From Dorea sp. AF36-15AT (GTDB taxonomy: Bacteria; Bacillota; Clostridia; Lachnospirales; Lachnospiraceae), in NCBI RefSeq assembly GCF_003477705.1, contig NZ_QUDV01000002.1, positions 248,001-312,000 of the forward strand: a stretch of DNA of 64,000 nucleotides, written 5' to 3'. Under the pieces are notes generated by a model. That model searched no databases, had not been told where the DNA came from, and saw nothing but the letters and a program-made list of their open reading frames with translations. Below, one piece after another: positions 52,576 to 60,164 of the stretch. The position numbers were made by a program, and so were the translations under genes. How positions within the stretch are numbered: position 1 is the stretch's first letter; the number at the start of each line of letters is the position of its first letter.

Positions 52576-53763
52576 ATGGCTATGAATGATTTGAAGAATA
52601 AAATTGCCATTGTCGGAGTCGGATATACACCACAAGGAAAAATCGAAGGTAGAACAGCGGTTGGATTTCATTGCGAAGCAATTCGCAATGCGATCCAAGA
52701 CGCTGGAATAGGAAAAGAAGATATTGATGCAATGCTGCTGTATCGTCATTTTGATGCGATCGGTGGAGATTATGATGTTACAGCATTTACCGTTGCAGAA
52801 CAGCTGGGTATCAACCCATCTGTAGTGAGCCAGGAAACGTATTGTACAAGAACCTGGCTTTATCATTCCGTAGGAATGTTACTTAGCGGGCTTTGCAAAT
52901 ATGTGGTGGTCTCTTACGGTGACAATGCGAGAAGCTGTCGGAGAAGTTTCGTAAAAGAACTCTCCAATGGAAAAGCAACTGATGAATTGGCAGCATATGG
53001 TGATCTGAGTACCATGGCTAAATATGCAATGTTGTCAAGAAGAGCAATGGAAGAATACGGAACCGGACCGGAAGTCTGGAAGGAGATTTCCATTGCACAG
53101 AGAAGATGGGCAAATTTGAATCCGCAGGCATCTATGTATAAAAAAGTTCTGGATGATCAGGGATATTACGATTCTGCATATGTGGTGGAACCACTTAGAC
53201 TCCTGGATGCTACACCAAATTCAGACGGAGGACGTGCGATTGTACTTACAACGGCTGAAAATGCAAAAGCAATGAAGCAGAAAGCAGTGCTGATTCGTGG
53301 ATTTGGCAATGCGAACCAGACGGTATCTCCATATAGATTGAAAGCACTTGATGAAAACAGTGCAGCAGTCAGATCATCAAGACTGGCTTATGCTATGGCA
53401 GGAGTTACCGCTGAAGACATTGATGCATGTGAATTCTACGATTGCTTTACTTATACGGTTGAGGCAACACTTCGTGACTACGGATTCTTTAAACCGGAGA
53501 ATGTCAGAGAATTTATAACCAGAGAAAAGATTGGACCGGGTGGAGATCTACCGGTTAATACTTCCGGAGGTATGCTTTCAGAAGGATACTTTATGGGACT
53601 GACACCGGTAAGTGAAGCAGTTATGCAGCTTCGCGGTGAGTGTGGAGATCGTCAGCTTGGAGTATATCCGGGCACAAAGAAACCAGAATTAATTATGTGC
53701 AGTGATAACGGAGCAGTGTTCCAGAGTAACAGTGCTTTGATTTTGGAAAGAGGGGATTTCTAA
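52576..53763 (+). CDS. Thiolase-superfamily protein, probable CoA-dependent aldolase (Ltp2-like)
   Basis: A 395-residue thiolase-fold protein of the SCP2/Ltp branch. The C-terminal motif is NTSGGMLSEGYFMG; where thiolases have the GHP His this protein has Y338. A second Tyr, Y288 in EFYDCFTYT, is also conserved with the Ltp type. C90 lies near the thiolase nucleophile position but in a non-classical setting (TYCTRTW). In actinobacteria, Ltp2-like proteins with a DUF35 partner cleave beta-hydroxyacyl-CoA by retro-aldol reaction, and the next gene encodes DUF35. I infer a CoA-ester aldolase or lyase rather than a true thiolase. Confidence 0.75.
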   Translation: MAMNDLKNKIAIVGVGYTPQGKIEGRTAVGFHCEAIRNAIQDAGIGKEDIDAMLLYRHFDAIGGDYDVTAFTVAEQLGINPSVVSQETYCTRTWLYHSVGMLLSGLCKYVVVSYGDNARSCRRSFVKELSNGKATDELAAYGDLSTMAKYAMLSRRAMEEYGTGPEVWKEISIAQRRWANLNPQASMYKKVLDDQGYYDSAYVVEPLRLLDATPNSDGGRAIVLTTAENAKAMKQKAVLIRGFGNANQTVSPYRLKALDENSAAVRSSRLAYAMAGVTAEDIDACEFYDCFTYTVEATLRDYGFFKPENVREFITREKIGPGGDLPVNTSGGMLSEGYFMGLTPVSEAVMQLRGECGDRQLGVYPGTKKPELIMCSDNGAVFQSNSALILERGDF

Positions 53764-53764
53764 G

Positions 53765-54178
53765 ATGGAAAAACTTGATTTTTTTGCACCCAGAATCAGT
53801 GCTGACACAAAGACGTTCTGGGAAGGCTGTAAAGAACATAAATTAGAGATTCAAAGATGTAAGAAATGTGGAAAGCTTCGCTGGCCGGCAGCATTCCTGT
53901 GTCCTGACTGTTTGAGCAGTGAGACAGAAATGCAGGAAATGTCAGGAGAAGGTACATTGTATTCTTATGTGACATTCCAGAAAGCGTTTCATCCGTCAGT
54001 GCAGGATAAGGTGCCGTACACAGTCGGTGTGGTTGAAATGGAAGGCGGCGTGCGGATCATCAGTAATATCGTAGACTGCGAACCGGAACAGCTTGCATGC
54101 AATAAGAAAGTAAAGATGAAATGGATGGACTGTGAGGAATACACGAAGCCAGTCTTTGAATTAGTGGAGGAAGCGTAA
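53765..54178 (+). CDS. Zn-ribbon/OB-fold DUF35 protein, thiolase partner
   Basis: A 137-residue protein with an N-terminal helix, a rubredoxin-like zinc ribbon (CKKCGKLRWPAAFLCPDC, about 33-50) and an OB fold (about 55-135). DUF35 proteins bind acyl-CoA and activate SCP2-thiolase or Ltp2-type enzymes. It begins one base after the thiolase-like gene and overlaps the next gene by one base, which supports complex formation with its neighbour. Confidence 0.88.
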   Translation: MEKLDFFAPRISADTKTFWEGCKEHKLEIQRCKKCGKLRWPAAFLCPDCLSSETEMQEMSGEGTLYSYVTFQKAFHPSVQDKVPYTVGVVEMEGGVRIISNIVDCEPEQLACNKKVKMKWMDCEEYTKPVFELVEEA

Positions 54179-55503
54179 TGAAAGCGTTAGTAATAGGTGG
54201 CAATCCGGCGGGAATGAGTGCTGCATCCAGAATGAAGAGAAAAGCTCCGGATACAGAGGTGATTGTATTGGAAAAAAGCCATGAGGTATCATACGGAGCA
54301 TGTGGTCTGCCATATTATGTTGCAGGCTTAAATGACGATCTGGACAGAATTCGTATTCGAAAAGCACCGGAATTTGAAAAAAACGGAATCAGCGTTGGTC
54401 TTGGTCAGGAAGTTATCGCAGTGGATACAGAGAAGAAAATTGTAACTGCCAAGAATGAGCAGGGAGAAGAGAGTACATATAATTATGATAAATTGCTTAT
54501 TGCGAGTGGAACCTCACCAAAAGTACCTCCGATTCCGGGAATCAGACAGAATAATATTTTCTGCCTGAAGACACTTCAGGATGCAGAAGCTATCAAAACT
54601 GCAATTCAGAAAAGCAAGGGAAATGTAGTTATCGTAGGTGGCGGATACATCGGACTTGAGATCGCAGAAGCCTGTGTATTACAGAAAGTGAAGTCAGTCC
54701 GCATTGTAGAAGCACTCGATCAGGTACTGAATGTATTTGATGAAGAGTTTGGACAAGCAGTAAAAGACGAACTGGAGAAAAACGATGTGGCTGTATGCAC
54801 CGGCGAGCGGGTACAGTCGTTTGAAGGTATAGATGGAACGGTAACGGAGATCGTCACAGACAAGGGAAGATATCCGGCAGATATCGTAATCTTATCTATC
54901 GGTGTATCACCGAATACGAAATTTATCGACTCTGTTGAAAAACTTCCAAACGGTGCAATCATTACCAATACAGCAATGGAGACTTCCGTAAAGGATGTCT
55001 ATGCAGCAGGAGATTGCGGTACCGTATATCATAAGATTTTAAAAAAACCGGCATTTATCGCACTGGGAACTTATGCCAATAAGCAGGGAAGATTAGCCGG
55101 AGACAGTATGATCGGAAAGGAAGTATGTTTTGATCGCGCACTTGGCACCTCTATGCTTCGTTGTCTTGGAATGGAGTTTGCAAAAACGGGTATTTCTGAA
55201 AAAGAAGCGAAAAGAGAAGGTCTGGACGTTAAGATCAAAACAGTAACAACCAGAAGCCATGCAAGATATTATCCGGATCCGGTAGAACTTACGATTAAAT
55301 TTGTATATGATGCAAAAGATCATACACTGCTTGGCGCTCAGATCATGGGAGCGAAAGAAGCCGCATGGAGAATTGATGTATGTGCATGTGCGATCGATCA
55401 AGGGATGACGACCGAAGAGCTGGGGTATCTAGATCTCGGATATGCGCCAATGTTCGCTGGTGTCTGGGATGCAATTGGTATTGCAGCAAATGCTTCTAAA
55501 TAA
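54178..55503 (+). CDS. CoA-disulfide reductase/NADH oxidase-like flavoprotein
   Basis: A 441-residue FAD-dependent enzyme of the single-cysteine group. FAD motif GGNPAGMSAASRM is at the N-terminus, the redox-active Cys is C42 in VSYGACGLPYYVAG, the NAD motif is VVIVGGGYIGLEIAEA, and the C-terminal dimerisation domain is complete. Such enzymes reduce CoA disulfide or polysulfide, or O2 to water. Beside three CoA-using genes a role in keeping CoA reduced or in NADH balance is plausible. It overlaps the DUF35 gene by one base. Confidence 0.85.
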   Translation: MKALVIGGNPAGMSAASRMKRKAPDTEVIVLEKSHEVSYGACGLPYYVAGLNDDLDRIRIRKAPEFEKNGISVGLGQEVIAVDTEKKIVTAKNEQGEESTYNYDKLLIASGTSPKVPPIPGIRQNNIFCLKTLQDAEAIKTAIQKSKGNVVIVGGGYIGLEIAEACVLQKVKSVRIVEALDQVLNVFDEEFGQAVKDELEKNDVAVCTGERVQSFEGIDGTVTEIVTDKGRYPADIVILSIGVSPNTKFIDSVEKLPNGAIITNTAMETSVKDVYAAGDCGTVYHKILKKPAFIALGTYANKQGRLAGDSMIGKEVCFDRALGTSMLRCLGMEFAKTGISEKEAKREGLDVKIKTVTTRSHARYYPDPVELTIKFVYDAKDHTLLGAQIMGAKEAAWRIDVCACAIDQGMTTEELGYLDLGYAPMFAGVWDAIGIAANASK

Positions 55504-55520
55504 GCATAAGGAGAGAAGAT

Positions 55521-56798
55521 ATGCGTACAATTAAGATTCCATATTATACAAGTACCATGGAGCTTCATGTGGAAGAAGAGAATCTGAAAGCAGTGATGTA
55601 TGCGAAGGCAGATGATTATCAGCCGGGTAAAACTGAGACAGAGGTCATCGAAGAGGCATTGGAGCATCCAATCGGTACAAAGAAATTATCGGAACTGGCA
55701 GTAGGAAAGAACAAAGTAGTTCTTGTAACCAGTGATCATACGAGAGCAGTGCCGAGTAAGATTACATTACCGATTCTGTTAAAAGAGATAAGAAAAGGTA
55801 ATCCGGATGCGGATATTACGATATTGATTGCAACAGGACTTCACAGGGCTACCACAGAGGAAGAACAGCGTAGAATGTTTGGTGATGCGATCGTAGACAA
55901 TGAGAAGATTGCAGTTAATGATGCATTTAAACCAGAGGAATTTACTTATATGTGTAAATTGCCTTCCGGAGCAGACTTCTATGTGAATTCACTTGCTGCA
56001 GAATGTGATCTGCTGGTTACGGAAGGCTTCATTGAGCCGCATTTCTTTGCCGGATTTTCCGGAGGAAGAAAGAGTATTCTGCCGGGAATTTGTAATGAAG
56101 TTACAGTAAATGAGAACCATTCATATCGTGCAATTTCTAATCAGAATGCGCAGGCAGGTGTATTGCATCATAATCCGATTCATGAGGACATGGTATATGC
56201 GGCGAGAAAGGTTAATGTGCAGTTTATTTTAAATGTGGCTCAGAACAGTGAAAAAAAGATTCTGGCAGCATTTGCAGGAGACCTGGAACAGGCACATGAA
56301 GAGGGTGTTGCGTTCGTACGGAAGCTGTCTCAGTGTCCAAGCATTGAAGGAGATATTGTAATCACATCAAATGGTGGATATCCGCTGGATCAGAACCTTT
56401 ATCAGACACCGAAAGCAGTTGCAACAGCGGAAGCCTGTGCACGGGAAAATGCAGTAATTATTATGTGTGCATCCTGTGTTGATGGTATGGGCGGCTCGCA
56501 TTTTGAGAAGCTGATCGTTAAAGGCTCTGTAGATGAAATTGATGCATATCTGTCTAAAATCCCACCAAAGGAAACGATTCCAGAACAGTGGTGTGCACAG
56601 ATATATGCGCGGATTTTGAAAAAACATAAAGTGATACTTGTTACAACATATCTGGATAAAGAGACAGTTGAAAAGGCCAATATGATCCATGCATCCAGCC
56701 CTGATGAAGCATTGCGGATGGCATATGAGATGAAGGGAAAAGATGCAGAAGTGGTAGTAATACCAGATGGAGTGTCTGTTTTGGCTGTAAAGGAGTAA
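55521..56798 (+). CDS. larA: Nickel-dependent lactate racemase-family protein
   Basis: A 425-residue LarA-type enzyme using the nickel-pincer nucleotide cofactor. All residues described for Lactobacillus LarA are found at the same numbers: D72 and R75 in SDHTR, H108, H174, K184 (cofactor attachment, in FSGGRKS) and H200. It is thus expected to be active, on lactate or another 2-hydroxyacid; the family also has epimerases of sugar acids. No larB, larC or larE cofactor genes are in the window. AAGGAGAG precedes ATG 55521. Confidence 0.88.
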   Translation: MRTIKIPYYTSTMELHVEEENLKAVMYAKADDYQPGKTETEVIEEALEHPIGTKKLSELAVGKNKVVLVTSDHTRAVPSKITLPILLKEIRKGNPDADITILIATGLHRATTEEEQRRMFGDAIVDNEKIAVNDAFKPEEFTYMCKLPSGADFYVNSLAAECDLLVTEGFIEPHFFAGFSGGRKSILPGICNEVTVNENHSYRAISNQNAQAGVLHHNPIHEDMVYAARKVNVQFILNVAQNSEKKILAAFAGDLEQAHEEGVAFVRKLSQCPSIEGDIVITSNGGYPLDQNLYQTPKAVATAEACARENAVIIMCASCVDGMGGSHFEKLIVKGSVDEIDAYLSKIPPKETIPEQWCAQIYARILKKHKVILVTTYLDKETVEKANMIHASSPDEALRMAYEMKGKDAEVVVIPDGVSVLAVKE

Positions 56799-56804
56799 AA
56801 GTTT

Positions 56805-57101
56805 ATGGAGCTAAAGATTGCATTAAAGGTAGATGATAAAGATAATGTCGCAACCATTTTTGCAAATGGGATTACGGATGGAACAGAAGTAGAGATTCGC
56901 GACAAAAAAGGAAATGTAGATCTCGTGAATGTAATTGGAGATATACCATATGGACATAAGATCGCAGTTCGAGATATAAAAAAGGATGAAGCTATTATGA
57001 AATATGGCGAATCGATTGGCGGAGCCAGTCAGGATATCAAAAAAGGCGAATATGTACATATACACAATATGGAAGCAAGAAGAGGTCGGGGAGACTTATA
57101 G
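56805..57101 (+). CDS. SAF-domain small subunit of UxaA-like dehydratase
   Basis: A 98-residue protein made of one SAF domain, corresponding to the N-terminal domain of altronate or galactarate dehydratases. It has DIPYGHKIAVRDIKKDEAIMKYG, the usual signature in part, and GEYVHIHNMEARRGRG. It begins 6 bases after larA, with the ribosome site in the larA end, and precedes the large subunit by 8 bases. In (2R)-sulfolactate sulfo-lyase (SuyA/SuyB) and some sugar-acid dehydratases the two domains are likewise separate genes. Confidence 0.88.
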   Translation: MELKIALKVDDKDNVATIFANGITDGTEVEIRDKKGNVDLVNVIGDIPYGHKIAVRDIKKDEAIMKYGESIGGASQDIKKGEYVHIHNMEARRGRGDL

Positions 57102-57109
57102 GAGGAACC

Positions 57110-58288
57110 ATGAGCATTACATTTCAAGGATATATGAGACCGGACGGAAGAGCCGGAAGTAGAAATTACGTGGCAGTCATCCCCAGCGTAATCTGTGCAA
57201 CAGATGTTGCGCAGGCAATATGCAGACAGGTGGCAGGCACAATCGGATTTTTTCATCATCAGGGATGCTGTCAGTTACCAATTGATCTGAAGCGTGTTAC
57301 AGATACGCTGACCAGTTTGGCGTTAAGCCCGAATGTGGGTGCTGTCCTGCTGGTAAGTCTTGGATGTGAAGGCACAGATACACAGAAGATCATGGAAGAA
57401 GTAGAAAAAAGCGGCAAGCCATTAGAAGTAATCCGCATTCAGGAACTGGGCGGAATGAGTCGTGCAATTCAGCAGGGTACTGATCTTGCACAGAAGTTAG
57501 TTCAGCAGATTTCAGGGCAGCAGAGAGTTCCTGTTGACATTTCAAATGTTATCATGGGAATTAAGTGCGGAGGTTCCGATACAACCAGCGGAATGGCATC
57601 AAACTGTGTGATTGGATATGTAGCCGATAAGTTAGTTGATCTTGGAGCTACGGTTGTATTTGGAGAGACGACAGAATTCCTTGGAGGAGAAGATATACTG
57701 GCGAACCGTGCAGTAGGCGGACCGGATGGTCCGGTTGGCAGGAAGATATACGAGATTGTAAATCGTATGGAACAGAGAGCCAAGGCGATCGGAGAAGATA
57801 TGCGAGGCGGACAACCGACTCCTGGTAATATTAAGGGCGGTTTGTCCAGTATTGAAGAAAAATCTCTTGGCGCAATTGTCAAGAGTGGTCACAGACCGAT
57901 TCAGGGCGTGTTGGAATATCCAATGCGTGTAACCACGGAGAAAGGTTTGTGGATCAAGGATGCACCGGGACGTGAGCCTGAGATTCTTACAGGTATGGCA
58001 GCGACCGGAGCACAGGCACTGATGTTTTCTACCGGAAGAGGGGCACCGCAGGGATTCCCAAGTATGCCCGTTATGAAAATATGTGGTAATCCGAATACTT
58101 ATGAGAGAATGCAGCATGATATGGATCTGAATGCCGGAGTGATCATTCAGGGAAAGAAGACGATTGAAGAAGTCGGTGAAGAAGCATTTGCAATGTTCCT
58201 TAGAGTATTAAATGGTGAAATGACTAAGAATGAAGCAATTCAGTATGTAAGCACGATGGATATATACTGTCTTGGACCGGTAATTTAA
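57110..58288 (+). CDS. Large subunit of UxaA-like dehydratase/lyase
   Basis: A 392-residue protein corresponding to the C-terminal domain of altronate/D-galactarate dehydratase. Readable blocks are GYMRPDGRAGSRNYVAVIPSV at the start, VSLGCEGTD, GIKCGGSDTTSG and GNPNTYERM near the end; Cys residues in these blocks suit metal or cluster binding. It would dehydrate a 2,3-dihydroxyacid (or eliminate sulfite) to a 2-keto acid. AGGAGG precedes ATG 57110. It forms a pair with the SAF subunit; substrate stereochemistry might be set by the adjacent LarA-like racemase. Confidence 0.87.
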   Translation: MSITFQGYMRPDGRAGSRNYVAVIPSVICATDVAQAICRQVAGTIGFFHHQGCCQLPIDLKRVTDTLTSLALSPNVGAVLLVSLGCEGTDTQKIMEEVEKSGKPLEVIRIQELGGMSRAIQQGTDLAQKLVQQISGQQRVPVDISNVIMGIKCGGSDTTSGMASNCVIGYVADKLVDLGATVVFGETTEFLGGEDILANRAVGGPDGPVGRKIYEIVNRMEQRAKAIGEDMRGGQPTPGNIKGGLSSIEEKSLGAIVKSGHRPIQGVLEYPMRVTTEKGLWIKDAPGREPEILTGMAATGAQALMFSTGRGAPQGFPSMPVMKICGNPNTYERMQHDMDLNAGVIIQGKKTIEEVGEEAFAMFLRVLNGEMTKNEAIQYVSTMDIYCLGPVI

Positions 58289-58291
58289 GCT

Positions 58292-59203
58292 ATGCTGTTA
58301 CTTCAACAGATGTTAGTACTGTTCATCTATATGATGCTGGGCTTTTTCCTGGCGCGTAAAGGGGTTCTGGATGAACGGGCTGGTAAGACATTTAGCTGGA
58401 TGGTTGTAAATGTGGCGAATCCGGCATTGATCATTCTGCCTACAATTAATAAAGAAACCACATTATCGCCGGAACAGATTTGGGAAGCATTGAAATTGGC
58501 TGTCATTATGTATGTGGCATTGATTGTAATCGCGAAAGTCATTACGATGTTTATGCGTACATCAATGGAAAAGAATCTGTATCAAATGATGATGATTTTT
58601 AATAATATTGCGTTTATGGGATTTCCAATCGTAGCAGCGGCATATGGACCGGATGCATTATTATATTCGGCATTGTTCACATTACCGTTCTGTATGTTGA
58701 TTTATACTTATGGAATTGTGCTTATCACAGCAAACGGCGAAAAGCAGGAAAAGCTGAAACTCAGGAGCATATTTAACATAGGTGTGATTGCGGTTATATT
58801 TGCGTTGGCAATGTTGTTTATTAAGCCGAATATGCCGGAATTTGTGATCACAGCAACCAAAGGAGTCAGTAATCTGACGGGACCGCTGAGCATGATGGTA
58901 ATCGGAATATCATTAGCAGGAATGAAATTAAAAGATGTATTTTGTGATAAGACATTATGGTTGTTTTCATTTGTTAAACTGTTGGTGATTCCGATTATTG
59001 GAACGTTAATTGTGATTCAATTGCTGGACAATGATCTGTTGTGTCATGTCTGCATGGTAATGCTGGGAACACCGGTAGCAAGTATGGTTGTAATGCTTGC
59101 GCAAACTTATGATGCAGACAGTGAATTGATGAGTCGAGGAGTAGCATTGACTACAATTCTGTCGGTTATCACAATTCCGATGGTATCGTTTATTGTATTT
59201 TAG
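58292..59203 (+). CDS. AEC-family transporter
   Basis: A 303-residue membrane carrier of the auxin-efflux-carrier family with about nine or ten hydrophobic segments and the fold's inverted repeats (LLGFFL-type N-terminus and GTPVASMVVMLAQTY near the end). Bacterial members move organic acids such as malate or lactate. It begins 3 bases after the dehydratase gene with a poor ribosome site, so translation is probably coupled. As the last gene of the cluster it may export a 2-hydroxyacid or keto acid end product, or import a substrate. Confidence 0.82.
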   Translation: MLLLQQMLVLFIYMMLGFFLARKGVLDERAGKTFSWMVVNVANPALIILPTINKETTLSPEQIWEALKLAVIMYVALIVIAKVITMFMRTSMEKNLYQMMMIFNNIAFMGFPIVAAAYGPDALLYSALFTLPFCMLIYTYGIVLITANGEKQEKLKLRSIFNIGVIAVIFALAMLFIKPNMPEFVITATKGVSNLTGPLSMMVIGISLAGMKLKDVFCDKTLWLFSFVKLLVIPIIGTLIVIQLLDNDLLCHVCMVMLGTPVASMVVMLAQTYDADSELMSRGVALTTILSVITIPMVSFIVF

Positions 59204-59237
59204 GCTATTAGAATTTAAATTAGAAATAGTATCCCAA

Positions 59238-59284
59238 TATAAAGAGCCTTTTATAGACGACATCTATAAAAGGCTCTTTATATT
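59238..59284 (+). terminator. Terminator at the end of the PTS-aldolase cluster
   Basis: A perfect 20-base-pair stem (59238-59257 with 59263-59282), containing AAAGAGCCTTTTATAGA and its complement, over a 5-base loop. A-rich and T-rich ends make it a strong, probably bidirectional, terminator. Confidence 0.9.
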
Positions 59285-59370
59285 AAAATTACTGATTGGA
59301 AATCTCGATAAATGTGAGTTATAATAAAAACAAGAAATGATTGACATGGCAATTAGCCAATTCTCTAATA

Positions 59371-59407
59371 AAAGAACCTTTCAAGCCCGCTACTTGAAAG
59401 GTTCTTT
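59371..59407 (-). terminator. Terminator of the TetR gene
   Basis: AAAGAACCTTTCAAG (59371-59385) pairs perfectly with CTTGAAAGGTTCTTT (59393-59407). It lies 3 bases after the TetR stop on the minus strand and is followed there by TATTAGAG. Confidence 0.8.
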
Positions 59408-59409
59408 TA

Positions 59410-60021
59410 TTAAATATCTTTATTAATCACGCCGTCCAGATAACATTCCAATGATCTGCGCATATTCTGCTCAAAATTAGCTTTGCCATTTTTCAGACAC
59501 CATTCGAATACATTTCCGATAACAATCATACGGATATCGGTGCTGACATCCTCTAACGGACGACGGAGTGTAATTGCTCCGGCATCGATTGCTTTCTGGA
59601 GATAATTGTGTACTGTCAGAATCGGATAAGGACGTTCCGTACGAATATCCGGATTCAGTGACTGGTTCTTAGGCGTATAATAGTTGGATATGAATTCCAA
59701 TCCCAGTTCCTTGCAGTATTCTACATAGTTTAGATAGACATGGACGATAGTGGTGATCGCTTCTTCGGCACTGCCTGGCAGATCCAGCAGATCAGGATTA
59801 ATACTTGGCTGTTCCTCGATATAATAGGAAAGAAGATCATCCTTCGTCTTGAAATGATGATAAAAACTTCCGTTGGATACGCCGGCCTCTTCACAGATGT
59901 TCTTTATAGAGAGAGCTTCGTATCCTTTTTCCTGCAGGATAGTCTTGGCTGCCCGGAAAATTCGCCCCTTGGTTTCCTTTGATTTGAGTTGCTGTTTGGA
60001 TAACTCCTGTGTATCAGACAT
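59410..60021 (-). CDS. TetR/AcrR-family regulator
   Basis: A 203-residue repressor. The N-terminal HTH (about 18-64) contains ALSIKNICEEAGVSNGSFYHHFKTKDDLL. The C-terminal ligand domain (about 75-200) is divergent and resembles none I recognise. AAAGGAG precedes the start. The gene is convergent with the AEC transporter gene, and upstream of it on the same strand lies the alanine symporter gene. It may regulate the preceding cluster or a distant locus. Confidence 0.85.
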   Translation of the reverse strand: MSDTQELSKQQLKSKETKGRIFRAAKTILQEKGYEALSIKNICEEAGVSNGSFYHHFKTKDDLLSYYIEEQPSINPDLLDLPGSAEEAITTIVHVYLNYVEYCKELGLEFISNYYTPKNQSLNPDIRTERPYPILTVHNYLQKAIDAGAITLRRPLEDVSTDIRMIVIGNVFEWCLKNGKANFEQNMRRSLECYLDGVINKDI

Positions 60022-60164
60022 TGCAAATACTCCTTTACGTTGATGAATTCAGTATAACATAAGAAGTGTACAAATACAAGAAAACCGAGCGAGCTCTGTA
60101 ACGTTATCCATACTATGTTTTTGTCGTGCATTTGAAAGAAAATATACAAATTCGTTGAATATCC

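Noticed and set aside
56805..58288. Firm assignment as sulfolactate sulfo-lyase
   Set aside because: The split gene layout fits, but no sulfite or sulfolactate genes are nearby and sugar-acid dehydratases can be split in the same way.
59341..59369. TTGACA-17-TCTAAT promoter-like pair on the plus strand
   Set aside because: A start near 59376 would fall inside the TetR terminator hairpin and no rightward gene follows. It is probably chance or unrelated.
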